From contig JAKSZP010005577.1 of NCBI GenBank assembly GCA_022478985.1, positions 40,973 through 104,972 on the forward strand: a stretch of 64,000 nucleotides of DNA, read 5' to 3'. Below the pieces are notes generated by a model. The model was not told where the DNA came from. It searched no databases and was given only the letters and a program-made list of their open reading frames with translations. Origin of the DNA: Massospora cicadina (Eukaryota > Entomophthoromycota > Entomophthoromycetes > Entomophthorales > Entomophthoraceae). Positions 9,142 through 20,367 of this stretch are shown one piece after another. Both the position numbers and the translations under genes were made by a program. The stretch's first letter is position 1; each line of letters begins with the position of its first letter.

Positions 9142-12100
9142 ATGGGGGAAACCTTCACTCTAAGGATGCTGAATATCGCCAGACTCAAGGCCTCCCCACC
9201 CCAGGCTACGAAACTGAGTTTTTTACACCACAATTTACCCATGGACATCCTGGCCATCCAGGAGTCCCACTGTCCACAAGGTTCTGAGGAAGCTTGGAAA
9301 TCAATGCTCCTCCCATCCCTATCCTTTTGGTTGAAGCACTGTGGGGTGCTAATTCAGAGAAGTAAATTTTTCAAATTCACATCCTCAGAAACATTCCTAA
9401 ATGGCTGAGTGCTTGTCGTCACCTTCTTGTGGGCCAACGTTGTGCACACAATCATCAACATCTACACCCCAAATGGTGCACATGAGCGTCAGGAATTTTT
9501 CTTGTCAGTCAAATCCCTCCCACTACCCCCTGATTCTTTCCTAGTTGGCAACATGAACTGTTGGCTAACCTCACCAATGGACCGGTGGCCACCCTCACCC
9601 CATGCCCCACAGGGTCACGTAGAACTACGCATTCTAAAAGCCACCCTTGGGTTAATGAATGCGCTGCCATGACATGCCCCACTGCTTAAAAACATGATGC
9701 GTCCCCACATCCACAACGGCCAATTAAGGTCCATGACCTGCATCAACCTTATTCTAACACCGGCGAAATTCCAACCCCACATCTCCCACTTCAAAACAAC
9801 AAAAATGGAATTCTCTGACCACCGACTGGTCTTGATAACCTACCACTTACCAGTCACAGTTGCAAAGGACCCACATTGGTGCAAAATCCGCCCCCCTGAG
9901 CTCGCGTCGCCAGGATTTTCCACGTGGGTGGAAGAGGCAACTTTGGCAAAATTATTTGTTGCACCATTTTGTATAAACCCCATTTCCACATGGGCAACTT
10001 TCAAAGAGGACACCATCCGCCACTATTGCCATCTCTCCTCCAGATGCTCACGAGCCACATTGGCGGTTATCTCGCGCGCTCTGGAGGAATTGGCCCACTT
10101 GGAGTCCAACATTCCAGCCACAGGATACAGCCCTGCATGTGGCTGGAAGTGGGCGGAGGCAGCCACCCACCTCAACGCACTTGAAAGGCAACATAAACAT
10201 CAGGTTTGTGTCCAATACAGGGCCACACGCATCACTAAAGGCGACAAGTGCACCACATACTTCTTAAAAATTTTTTTGCACCATGCCAGAGCGTGGCCTG
10301 CACACAGGTGCAAAGATCGGATAATTCCATTGTGGACACACCAGCCAAAGTGGCAATCGAATTGCAAAAATATTACTCCAAGTTATACCAAGCTGAACCA
10401 ATTCAGCCAGCCAAAATGGCGAAATTTTTTGACTGAGCTCATATCCGCACCATTTTCTGATACCCAGAAATAATGAATTTAATTACTTAAACAAATTATG
10501 GACAGCCATTCGCGGTGCGCCAAACCGAAAATGCCCAGGCCCAGATGGCATTCCATATGAGTTCTACAAAAATATTTCAAATATATATCCCCATTGCTGC
10601 TAGCCTCACTTAACCAAAGCCTGTTGGAAACGCACCTCCTACCAGGAGGACATGAGGCCTTTACTGTCACACTCTTCAAGAAAGGGGATAAGCTTGACTT
10701 AGCCAACTGGCGCCCCATTTCTCTAACAAACACAGACACCAAAATTTAACAAAAATCATGGCTAACCGTTTAGGGACTGTAGCATCTGCCACCATCTCCC
10801 CAGTACAATTTGGTTTCATCCCCAGAAGAACAATTTGGGATAACGTGCAGTCTGTGGCTAATGTATGTCAGTCCACAGCCTCTGGGGCACTTTTATTCTT
10901 GGACCAACAAAAGGCTTATGATAGAGTAAACTGGGAATACCTTAGGGCCTGCCTCCATCAATTCTGCTTACCCCCGCTTCATAAACTGGGTGATGCTGCT
11001 CACGGAATCTGCAACAATGGCAGTGCGTGGCCCAGGCTTCCTAACAGAAGTAGTCCGCCCTCAAAGGGGCCTGCGACAAAGGGACCCCCTCAGCCCACTC
11101 TTATACAACTTCAGCCTTGACCCACTACTGCGAAATGTGAATGCCCAACTCACTGGGGTCCATGTGCCAGGCCAAACACCAGTCAAGATGATGGCATTTG
11201 CAGATGACTGCGTGGTGGGGGTGTCTAATAATAAAGATGCATGCGCGCTTGAAGCCCTCATCCAGGAATATTCCTGGGTAAGCAACACGACACTGAACGC
11301 CTCCAAAACCAAAATCATCCTCATTGGTCGGTTTCAGAGCTGCTGGGCCCCAGCAATTAGTTCCCAAGCTGGTCCATCTGCTCGCCCACGCCCACGCCTT
11401 ACTAACTCAACACACACCGCTCCACTGGTGCTCCCCTTCGTGTCACGTCCTACCATAGGACCGGTGCGCCATCTGGGCGTGTGGATGGAGGCAGGCGGAT
11501 ATGCGTCAGCAGTAGTGGAGTGCCGTATACCGGACAACATGACGAAGTATATCGCCTCTCTCAGAGCCCACCCTACTACTCTCACTGGCAGGGTTGTTCT
11601 TGCCAACTCTATACTCCTATCCAAAGTCTGGGTCAGAGCCCACGCCATCGCCTTCTCCCCAGGTTTTTTCAAATCTATGTATGCACTTCTACAAGAGTGG
11701 CTCTGGTCAGGCCGCCCACCGCCAGTGCAGCTTGAGGTCATGTTTGGCCCTCATCATCAAGGTGGCATGGGCCTGCTTGACTTCAAAGCCCATGCTGCCA
11801 AGATCCTGGGCACCTGGATCGCGGCCGTCACCGCTCCTACACTCCCATCCCAACACTGGTCCCGCGCGGCCCGCTCCAACTTCTCACAAGCCTTGGGCCT
11901 CAACAATCCATCAAACCCCCACTCCCTGATGAAATACCTCGCATCACACACATCAGCCACAGGTCCTCAAGGGACTAAAACCCACTACAAACAAATCCTA
12001 CTCTCCATGCGAAGCGCAGAGTGGAGAGTTCATATTAGTGGACATACAACCCGAAGAGGCCGCCCCTCTCCTCAGTTCACACAAGAGGTACAGGGGCTAC

Positions 12101-12618
12101 CCATCCATGATGGCGTGATCCCCATTCGACCCCATGCCCTATCCAGGGTGGACTACCTGGACATGATGGACATCCCTTATTCCACTGAGACCCAAAAGAC
12201 TATCTTGAAATATGCACACCATCCTCTGTTGCAGCCTCAAGTCCGCTCCCATGTGTGGCGCTGCCTGAGGTGGGTGTATCGTGCAGCTGAGCGCTCTAAC
12301 GCTTTACACTCATCCTGTGTCATGTGTGGCCAGTATGGAACGCTGTTCCACCGCCTGGAGAAGTGCCCCACCTCTAAAGTGATATGGCGCGAAGTCCAAC
12401 GTCTACTGGGCCAAGATCAAACGCATCCCTTCAGTCTGTCAAGAGATATGTTTGCTTCATCAATGGCCTTCCCCCTTCCACCCTCCCTCCGTGCTCTGGT
12501 GGTTGCAATCGCCATGTGGACTATCCACACGATTGTCTTGGATGCCATCGCTGGCTCCATCCCCACCCTCCCAGAAGCTGTTCACAGATTCCAGTCTCAT
12601 TTGGTGGACCACTTTTAA
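9142..12618 (+). pseudogene. LINE-A1 ORF2, APE endonuclease and reverse transcriptase (broken)
   Basis: ORF2 nicks the target and copies the element RNA onto it. The N-terminal endonuclease spans 9,142 to about 9,850, with motifs MLNIARLKA, IQESHC, INIYTPNG, VGNMN and FSDHRLVLITYH. The VG-D-MN aspartate of LINE-A2 is asparagine here. RT motifs follow: GPDGIPYEFYK (about 10,540), FKKGDKLDLANWRPISLTN (about 10,676), QFGFIPRRTIWDN (about 10,806), DQQKAYDRVNWEYL (about 10,903), RDPLSPLLYNFSLDPLL and the catalytic FADD (about 11,196). A C-terminal CCHC motif CVMCGQYGTLFHRLEKC lies near 12,320-12,370. Stops near 9,406 and 9,670, and frameshifts near 10,270, 10,590, 10,745 and 10,975, break it. The longest intact piece is 10,990-12,618. 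The final stop TAA arises from the CAA seen in LINE-A2. Confidence 0.9.
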
Positions 12619-12852
12619 GCGTGGATGTTTGGATACCTCCCACCGCGTCGCCAACAGCTGGTCTCCTCCTGGTTCCCAGTCTGGTTCATCAAATCAGACC
12701 CCTTCCTCCACACGTGCTCAATAGTGGCTACGGCCCCTTCACACGTTCCTCCCCCTCCCCATAAGTGGCGTTCCCGCTGGCAACAAGAGATAGCATCGCT
12801 TCTTTGGGTGCCTCCCCTAGTACTAAGTTTATCTTTCTGAGTCATATTCAGA

Positions 12853-12889
12853 AGTGTCCGTCCCATGGTCAGCCTTCCCCACAATAAAT
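12853..12889 (+). other. Conserved LINE 3' tail motif (LINE-A1)
   Basis: AGTGTCCGTCCCATGGTCAG, then CCTTCCCCACAATAAA. The same block closes LINE-A2, LINE-B1, the LINE-B2 fragment and the old LINE copy near 26,300. It is probably the site recognised by the RT at the start of reverse transcription, and it includes the polyadenylation-like AATAAA. Confidence 0.75.
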
Positions 12890-12911
12890 TTAGATTTAAA
12901 TTTAAATCATT

Positions 12912-12922
12912 TATATTTAATA
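12912..12922. repeat. Right target-site duplication of LINE-A1
   Basis: TATATTTAATA, identical to 7,620-7,630. Confidence 0.7.
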
Positions 12923-13298
12923 AATCTTTTAGTAGGCTAATGTGTAAATATTATGGATGAAGTCATCCCAACCAAATGGTTTATTTCTTGATTTTGAATC
13001 TGTAGGAATCCAGCTTTTTGGGGTGCTTGCTGGTACTAACTCAGCTGGATTCCCAAAGAATTCAATAAAATAATATAAGCGCTACTAAAAATTGGGGCTT
13101 TTATAGTTTTATTAGGAGCGTGGGGGTAAAGCTAAAATTGATCCCTCTCGATTTTTGACTGAACAGTCTTTAAACTGTTTTGAGGGTTTGAGGGAATTTG
13201 AAGATAGTTTCATAATAGCTTAGCGACTTCCAAATTAGGTAATATGGTAGGTGCTCCTATCAGATCTTGGGAAAAACGATTTACTATTATGGAAACTG

Positions 13299-13312
13299 AT
13301 AGTTGGGGTTTT
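13299..13312. repeat. Left target-site duplication of LINE-B1
   Basis: ATAGTTGGGGTTTT, repeated exactly at 15,214-15,227. The uninterrupted LTR at 23,537-24,295 contains the sequence only once, which proves the duplication. Confidence 0.95.
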
Positions 13313-13409
13313 TATGTTTTTGGAAAACTCTCTTTGACCGCTCAAAGTCACTTTTGAGCTTTTTAAATTTAAGTTTATTTATCCACAGCCATCTGCCCAA
13401 ACCTATTCT

Positions 13410-15114
13410 TTGATGTCCTTGGCTCTGCCGCCTGCCACCCCAGTGTGGGGCAGCAGTGCACCCCCACCTAGCGTTTTCCGCCCTGCGGGCAAGCGCGTTC
13501 AGACGGGCTCAAACAGCCCGCCCACTGCTTCCAACCGTTTTGTCCCCCCACGGGACTTAGCGCTCCACCTGACGCGTCCACCCTTCTCGCCCCCATCCTC
13601 TCGCCCTCCCTCGCTCTGCTATTCGCTATTGCCTCAGAGTGGACTATGGGCGTTTGTTCCCATATGCCAATAAGGCAATTATTGACCTAGCCACTACAGC
13701 CTTTGCGCCAGCTGGCTTTATAGACTTCCGCCCTTTTAAGGGCTACTTTGACGTTGGGTTCCAATCTGAGGAGGATGCTGAAGCGGCAGCACAAACTCCT
13801 CTAATTTATAAAAAAACCCCATTCCCACAACCCGTACTCGCCTCCCTTCAGACACCACGCTAGTGGTATCCTTTGCAAATCTCCCATCCCACCTTCCACC
13901 CCAGGTTTTGTATGACCAGTTGGTCGTGGGGCTCATGGCTTATGGCACTCAGCCCAACCTCATCTTTGCCATTACATCTGGTGCAGAACGCCTTGCTGCT
14001 CCTCGTGCAACAGCCACCATCATACCACACCACCCTACCATAGCCCAACAAATCCCACCCCACGCTAGTGTGGCTGCAGCGCCTGATCATTTCTTTTGGG
14101 CTTGGGTCGATAATGGTAGGCAGATTTGTTCCCTCTGCTTTGGCCTCGACCATGCAAAAAGAGTGTGCCCTAAGGCCAAAACCGCTGCTGCAGCTTCTGA
14201 GCCCCCCTTTGGAGGTTCAGTATGGGGCGCTTTGCTGCCCCTCCCACCCTCCAGTCTCGTTCAGTGGGCCCACATGGAAAATCAGCCCCCCCAAAACCTC
14301 CATCCTCACTCTCCCACCTAAATCTACGCCAGCAAATCAGAGCAATGCTTGGACCAACATTCGCACCCAAGCAGCTGCCCATTCGCTCAATCCTACCAGC
14401 TCAAATTTGTACGTCACTATTCCAGTGAACCAAAAATCTATGGGATCTATTGGCTGAAACTGACGAATCAGGTAATTTCCTCATTAGTAAGCATACAGGT
14501 CAACCTCTCTGCCATGGCGATTATGGTTGGGCAGAATTTTTCCTTCCCAACTTCGATAAAAACCCTACCCCTCGCCATTTTGCTCCTCTACCCAATACAG
14601 CCCCCTTCCAAAGTGACCACCAGCTCGCCTTAGCTGCGGTGGCCTCTCCTCATTGCCCAAAACTACGCACCACGGTGGCCCAGTCAGTGGCTCAGCTCCA
14701 GCATGGCCTGCCCACCATCTTCTTCCCCCCAACTTCCCTGAATCTCCCTGCAGTGACATCTCAAAACTATTTGATGATGCTGAAATCGCTGTTATGAATG
14801 TCGCAACGCTTGCTTCATTCAACCCCTCAGCCAAAATCACCCGCCACAGTATCTCCCTTTTCACCCAACTTCCTGAAGCCCGCAAAGAAGCTGAAGTTCT
14901 CCTCGCAGCTTTTGTTGAAACACTTTCCCATCATTATCTTGATGCAGAAGTTGAAAACTCCTACTACACTGACCTCAGCCCCCAATATGCAGATGCCCCA
15001 ACGCCCTGGCTCTCTGCTCTGATCCAGTACTGTAACCAACACCCCTTGATCGAGGTGGGTCTTTCTGAAAACCAACCTCCCGACCCCTCCTCACCCTCTG
15101 CCATGGTGGGTTAA
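13410..15114 (+). pseudogene. LINE-B1 ORF1-like protein with RRM-like region and zinc knuckle (frameshifted)
   Basis: The frame is distributed over 13,410-13,673, 13,639-13,859, 13,863-14,321, 14,450-14,797 and 14,653-15,114 by small indels and a stop at 13,861; the final stop is TAA at 15,112. An N-terminal proline/serine-rich part is followed by an RRM-like region that parallels LINE-A ORF1: FDVGFQSEEDAEAAA against LDLGFKSKIAADEAAA, then VSFANLPSHLPPQVLYDQL against LTFDFLPTTVKCDILEQHL. An intact CX2CX4HX4C knuckle, CSLCFGLDHAKRVC, lies at about 14,128-14,170. The C-terminal third has no recognised domain. The likely role is binding of element RNA. Confidence 0.75.
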
Positions 15115-15173
15115 GCAGTTTCTGCCTCCCACCTTGTTAGTAGTTTGTTTTGTCATTTTGAGAGTTGTGATCA

Positions 15174-15210
15174 GTACTGTCTGTCCCCTGGTCGGCGTAC
15201 CTCAAATAAA
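15174..15210 (+). other. Conserved LINE 3' tail motif (LINE-B1)
   Basis: TACTGTCTGTCCCCTGGTCG, then GCGTACCTCAAATAAA. It corresponds to the LINE-A tail at 12,853-12,889 with small changes. Confidence 0.75.
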
Positions 15211-15313
15211 ACAATAGTTGGGGTTTTGGGGCAGCATGAACCCATGCGGTAAGGTCTTATTGAACTTCTAACAATCACCTCTGGCTAAAGTATTTTCACC
15301 TTGGGGGACCTCC

Positions 15314-15337
15314 ACCACCCATATAAAAGGGGGTGGT
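15314..15337. promoter_or_regulatory. TATA hairpin of family A LTR
   Basis: ACCACCC, then ATATAAAAG, then GGGGTGGT. The equivalent in the 5' LTR (23,939-23,961) is a perfect 9-bp inverted repeat, ACCACCCCT / AGGGGTGGT, around ATAAA. TATAAAAGG reads on the + strand, opposite to the element. Its conservation in three LTRs suggests a core promoter or a structured RNA element. Confidence 0.5.
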
Positions 15338-15672
15338 CCCCGCATAGGTGTGTTGATGGACTTTTTGATGGTGGGGGAGTAACTTCCGCTGGTTGCCCCA
15401 AAAATTTATCATGTTGTCAAAGTAATCTGACCATTCATTATTCCATTTGGTGCACGTTCAGGAGTCAAAATGGTGTCACCCTGATTAACAGGGTTCCACC
15501 GAGAATCAGCCAGGGTATTTTAGCCAATTTTTGAGAGTTTTTATTAACATTATTATTTTTAAAATCGCCTTTGGGTTTATCAGAAACTCGTAAATGGCCG
15601 ACGTTTCCTTGTTTTGGTTGAATTTGACTCAAGACACTCTTCCTCTGCAGCTGAAAGACCAAGTGTCTGGCA

Positions 15673-16780
15673 TCACCCCCTCAAGAATGGTGGGGGGGAG
15701 AATAAAGCTGAAGGAAGCGTACATGTACCAGTTGATGGTGATTCTGGTAGCTAGCGATTTTATAGAATATTCATTATATCTTTTGTAGGTAATGGTGAAG
15801 GGGCCCTCCCAAATTGATCCAAGTTTGTTGCTTCTAGGAGTGATGCGGTTATGGTAATATAATACCATATCTGATACTTGGAATGTAGGTAGGGAGGTTT
15901 GAAGCTCATTGGCAGCTTTCCTTCTGTACTCACCGTTTTTTCAAAGTTACTTATAGCCCCAGCTTAGAATTGAATGATACGCTGGGCCAACCTTCTCATA
16001 ACTCTCTCATGCTCCTCAACTTAAGAGGATAATACATCTTTTGCTAAAAGAGCAGGGATTCCAGGTTACCACCCATTTAAGACCTGAAATGGAGACATTT
16101 TTAAGATCCGATGATAGCTAATCTGGTAAGCCATCAGAGCACTGGGTAGGTAATGATCTCAGTGAAGTGGATCAGATGAGGCCATTTTTCTTAAAATGGA
16201 GACCAAAATTCCATTTGCTCTTTTCACGGTCCCATTTGTGGAGGGATTGTATGGAGCTGAGAAAAGCTGTTGGGCTCCCATGGTTGTAGCCAGGATTTTA
16301 ACCACTCTGGAAGTGAAGTTTTTTCCATTATCACAGAGTAATACTTGGGGGACAGCTGTGTCAAGAGAAAATGTTTTGATGTAAAAACGTGGCTGTGGCC
16401 TTAACCATTTGACCAGGGAGAGCTACGGCTTCCACCCACTTTGTGAAATGATCAATAGCCACTAGGATAAATTTGTTTCCACTAGTAGTCTGAGGAAGGG
16501 GACCTACTACATCCAAACTTATGGTGTGGAACGGTTGTTGAAGGGTAGTGGGTTGATATTAATATCTAGTCTTGAAACTGGATTGCTTTTTACATGTAAG
16601 GCAAGCTTCCAAGACGTCAACTATAGATTCCATCATTCCATCCCAATAGCACCGGTCTTTAATCCACTCATAATTTTTCTATGCCCCTCCATGCCCTAGA
16701 GTGGGGTGGGTTTCTAAGATAGCAGTTACACGTTCTGAGGGCCAAAGGTAAGGCAGCCATTTTGCCTCACCTGCTTAAAC
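15673..16780 (-). pseudogene. Ty3-A1 integrase (broken)
   Basis: Integrase inserts the cDNA into the genome. On minus one reads a zinc-binding region with CLTCKK (about 16,600), then the catalytic core with AIDHFTKW (about 16,450) and CDNGKNF (about 16,330). Next comes STNGTVKRANG (about 16,220), where the expected glutamate is lysine (TTT on + at 16,222). A C-terminal GPY/F module, IWEGPFTITYKRYNEYSIK, lies near 15,760-15,820. Multiple stops and frame changes interrupt it. The gene runs almost directly into the polypurine tract and 3' LTR, with no accessory region. Confidence 0.88.
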
Positions 16781-16959
16781 GGCTTCCAATTATCCACTTT
16801 TGTGTTACAGGAGTGCTGGGCTAACATCTTCTGGATGGGCTCATTCTCATCATCTCATTCAATAAGGGTCATTAATAAGTCATGTAACCGCTCCGCTTCA
16901 CTGTTATCCAAATGAAGTACTAGCAACCTCATCAACCCATTAACATTTAAGTGACGGGT

Positions 16960-19144
16960 CCCAGCACGGTGTTTGATTGTCATATCATAATGTTAGAGCT
17001 TTAGAGCCCAAAGAGCTAGCCGGCCAGTAGGGTCCTTCATGTTCTGTAACCACTTTAGGGAAGCATGGTCTGTAACCTCAGTGAAGGCGGTCCCATATAA
17101 AAACGGGCAGTAATGCTTCAAAGCTAAAAAAACGGCAAGGCACTCCTTCTCAATTACATTATAATTGCACTCCATTTTTTTTACAGCTTCTTACTAAAAT
17201 AGGATACTGGATGATTTAAATCATTTTCATCTAATTGGGCTAAGATGGCCCTAACGGCATAGTCTGAAGCGTCAGTAAACAGAATAAATGGTTTATTATA
17301 ATCAGAGTGCCTCAGAATAGGACGTTGTTGTAGCAGTTGTTTCAACGTCTCAAAAATGCCCTTCTGTTCAGCGCCCCAATAGAAAGGGGTGTTCTTCGTT
17401 AATAGGCGAACAAGAGGTTTGCTGAGGCGGGCAAACTTGGGCATAAACAGAAGGTAATACCCCATCATCTCTAGGAATTCCTGAATATCCCAAAGATTTT
17501 TAGGAGGCAGCATTTTCAAAACTGATTCAACCTTATATTTCATGGGTTGGATTCCTTCTCAAAAAATGAGTTTCCCAAGGAAGTCCAATTTACATTGGAA
17601 GTAGGTACATTTTGAAGGCTTCAACTTAATAGTTGACTTGCATAATCTTATGAAACACCTCCTTCAGATGATCAAGATTCTCATTGAAGGTTCGTGAAAA
17701 CACTGTGATATCATTAAGATATATGATGACACAAGTTAACTTCAGGTCCCGCAATATATGGTCCATTGCCCGCTGAAAAGATACAGGTGCGTTACACAAC
17801 CATTGCGGTAATTGGGTTGGTTGGAAAAGACCCTCACTACTAATGAGAGCACATTTCTCTTGATCTTCAGGGGAAAGGTCCATTTGCCAATAGCCACTAG
17901 CCAAGTCCATGGCGGAGAAAAAGTTGGAGCCAGAGAGTTGGTCCAGAGCGTCATAAATACAAGGATAGGATATCTATCCTTTTTTGTGGATTATTCAATT
18001 TTTGGTAGTCCATAACTATCCAATGACATCCGTTTTTCTTTTTTATAAGCCGTAGAGGAGAAGATTAAGGGCTTTTTGAAGGAACTAACAACCCCGCATC
18101 TAGCAATTTCTGGAGCTTCGTCCTCATTTTATCATCTTCCACCTTCAACTTATGGTAAGGTTTCGACCAAATGGGATAAGCATCACCTACATCGATGGAA
18201 TGGCACCAGCCCTTCATGTGAACATAGTCATCATCAGATTTAGAGAATATATCGCTATAGTCATCAAGGAGAGTGTGAACTTTTTTCAGCTCATCTGGGG
18301 TCAGTTCATCTGAGATATGGACGTTAGGCAAGGTACACACTAGGTTATCCTTTGGCAGGCCTATATCCATCATGGAACCAATGGAGTGAATTTGTTCAAT
18401 GTCCTCCACAGGAATCAACAACCCTCTGCCAATATTCTGGTGTTTTTTTACAATTATATTAAAGGAGGTGAGGTTCCCCAACAGCAACGTAATGGGCCTC
18501 TGGTAGGCTGGGTCAAGAATGCCAGGCAATACCTGAGGCTCCAAGGGACTAACGCCCTCAATACTAATGAAGTGCAACAAACAGTGGCGTGGGATTTGAA
18601 GCGTGACTTTTGTGTCAACCACTCGTTGTTTACCAGGCTTAATCACGACCTCAACTGCAGCATAGAACGGGATAACTTCCTTAGCATCCACTGAATTGGG
18701 AAATTTCTTGATATTGTGCCCAGAATTGGAGTAAGGCAGGTTTATAGCTGCAAAGGGATATTTGACCAGGCAAGAGTATTCATGCTTACTGGGTTCTTTA
18801 TTTGATAAGACTAATGGGACTTCATAGTTGAGCAACAATAGGAAACCTTGCTTCATATTGATTGTTCCCTCATAATAATTCATAAACTGAGTACCAATGA
18901 GCATATCATATGCATTATTGTCCAAAGCCACAGCAGGGGCTGATAAAATAAGCTTCCCAATTTGAATGGGAAGGGAAGAGTATGCCCCAATTGCACGGGC
19001 ATTATTTGGGCCAGTGGTTCCAAATTATTGTGTGTATTCCAAGTTAGGTGCTAGCTTTATCTTCTTGATAAGCTTAGTAGAGATCACATTAACGGGGGAG
19101 CCAGTGTCCAGGATAGCCAGTATTTGGACCTTTTGAATGACCAC
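16960..19144 (-). pseudogene. Ty3-A1 protease, reverse transcriptase and RNase H (broken)
   Basis: The aspartic protease motif AILDTGSPVNVIS (DTG at 19,100-19,108) is intact, and NAYDMLIGTQFM follows near 18,910. RT begins near 18,150 (WSKPYHKLKVED). It includes DLASGYWQMDLSPEDQ (about 17,905) and the catalytic box at 17,710-17,721, which reads YLND instead of YLDD. The thumb and RNase H follow, with FILFTDASDYAVRAILAQ near 17,290 and NVIEKECLAVFLALKHY near 17,150. The longest open piece is 18,065-18,931. A stop near 18,064 and frameshifts near 17,960 and 17,600 break the polyprotein. The protease start is cut by the LTR-D insertion at 19,145. Confidence 0.92.
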
Positions 19145-20367
19145 TGTCAAAATATGAGGATCGCTTACTCTGTTTAATTAAATCCTGCATGGTAAATCGT
19201 GCTTAAGTTCAGCTGGTGGATCCTCAATTTAGCTAGTTGCTTGCAGTTTTATAACTGTTCAGAAATGCACTAAGCATATGAAAATGGCTCCAACTTTTCT
19301 GTCCATCTTTGTGTTTGATTTTCCCTTCATAATTGGGAACTTCAGCTGAGGCAGACAAAGTTGCAAGCTGGGGATCCTGAGATCCCAGCTTGCTGACAAT
19401 CTCCAAAAGTGACTTTAGATACAAATTAAACAAAGATAAAGTAAAATAGACTTTGATTAAACTAGATTATCTGATAATAATTTATTAGGCCAGGCGCTGG
19501 TAACTATACCTTTAAGCATCTTCTGGCCACAGACCAGCACAAAACTTCAACAGCTATTTTACCACCTCAGTTCAGCCTACAACTGAAACCTTTTCTTAGG
19601 TTCATTGGTGGCAAAATACTTTCAAAATTGGGAGGATTTCAGGTACAAAAATTGCAATAAAAGCATGCAATTTTGTCCTAAAATCTTCTGGATTTCAGTT
19701 TCGTCATACTGCTGATGAAACACACCTTCTGTGAAATTTTGGACTCAATTGAATTAAATGATGCACCCCTAATCAGGACGTCAGCAGGCCACTTCCTCAA
19801 TAGCACTAGGTAACCCCTTTTGGGCAGTCCATGCAAGTGCCATCATGCTGATTACATGGATTGACATACAAATTTTCGCCCTAGGGCGGAAAATTGATTA
19901 TGTTGTTCATTCATTTAATTGTCCATGGGACTTTTAAACGTAACTTTGGGTCATCCCTGAATAAATTTGTATACAAATTTCATAATATTTATCCCAATTA
20001 ATCAGGACTAGTTGACAAGGATTGGGGAAGAGATAATTGGCCCAACTGTGCAAATTTATTTGGGTCAAGCTGCCGATAGAATAATTAATTAAATTGATAT
20101 TGAGTTGATCACCCAGAAGGGGACCACCTAGTGCTAAAAAGAGTTGATCACCCCGCCATGTAGTTGCAGAGAAGGTTATCCTAAATGTGCGGGGATATTT
20201 GGCATAGCTTTAGTAATATAAGTAAATCCGCGTAGCAATAATCAGCCCAAGCCATGTTATTGTACTAGGTTTTAATTAGATTATTAGTTCAAGCATTAGG
20301 TGGGAAAATTGGCCGAATCTGTATGTTGTTGAAGGGTTTATTTTTAAGTCAACCACAGAATTTGACA
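19145..20367 (-). repeat. 3' LTR of LTR-D
   Basis: On + it begins TGTCAAAATATGAGG and ends AATTTGACA. It aligns end to end with 21,155-22,334. The minus-strand polypurine-like AAGTGGGGCAATA abuts it at 20,368-20,380. It contains one copy of the unit that is tandemly repeated in the solo LTR. Confidence 0.92.

Larger units (their letters stand above)
7631..12911 (+). mobile_element. LINE-A1, nearly full-length non-LTR retrotransposon
   Basis: A 5.3-kb element with a short 5' leader, ORF1 (RNA-binding protein), ORF2 (endonuclease and reverse transcriptase) and a 3' tail ending in AATAAA and an AT-rich run. The 5' end CTTTTCTTTCTCGTTG matches the start of LINE-A2 (CTTTTCTCTCTAGTTG at 33,891), so both copies look full-length. 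It is flanked by an 11-bp duplication. Both ORFs are broken, so it is immobile now. The layout, APE endonuclease and C-terminal CCHC motif place it among the L1/Tad-like LINEs; the exact clade is not assignable by eye. It is moderately diverged from LINE-A2. Confidence 0.9.
13313..15213 (+). mobile_element. LINE-B1, ORF1-only LINE-like element
   Basis: A 1.9-kb insertion with a perfect 14-bp TSD, one long (now broken) ORF1-like gene and a 3' tail resembling LINE-A. There is no endonuclease or RT. The GC-rich, proline-rich coding region contrasts with the AT-rich surroundings. The intact LTR copy elsewhere gives both ends to the base. It resembles in layout the HAL1 type of LINE derivative that keeps only ORF1. 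A second fragment lies at 29,080-29,288. It probably depended on LINE-A-type machinery; this is inferred from the shared tail. Confidence 0.88.
13001..15672 (-). repeat. 3' LTR of Ty3-A1, split by LINE-B1
   Basis: The pieces 13,001-13,312 and 15,228-15,672 join to about 757 bp and align throughout with the 759-bp 5' LTR. On + it begins TGTAGGAATCCAGC and ends GTGTCTGGCA. The inverted-repeat TATA hairpin is at 15,314-15,337. Confidence 0.93.

Noticed and set aside
7684..12884. Many opposite-strand and second-frame ORFs over LINE-A1 (for example 8,034-8,465 and 11,334-11,741 on minus)
   Set aside because: They shadow the GC-rich ORF1 and ORF2 and have no independent motifs.
18386..18694. Plus-strand ORF of 102 codons across Ty3-A1 pol
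   Set aside because: It is antisense to conserved protease/RT sequence, and the equivalent in Ty3-A2 is not open.
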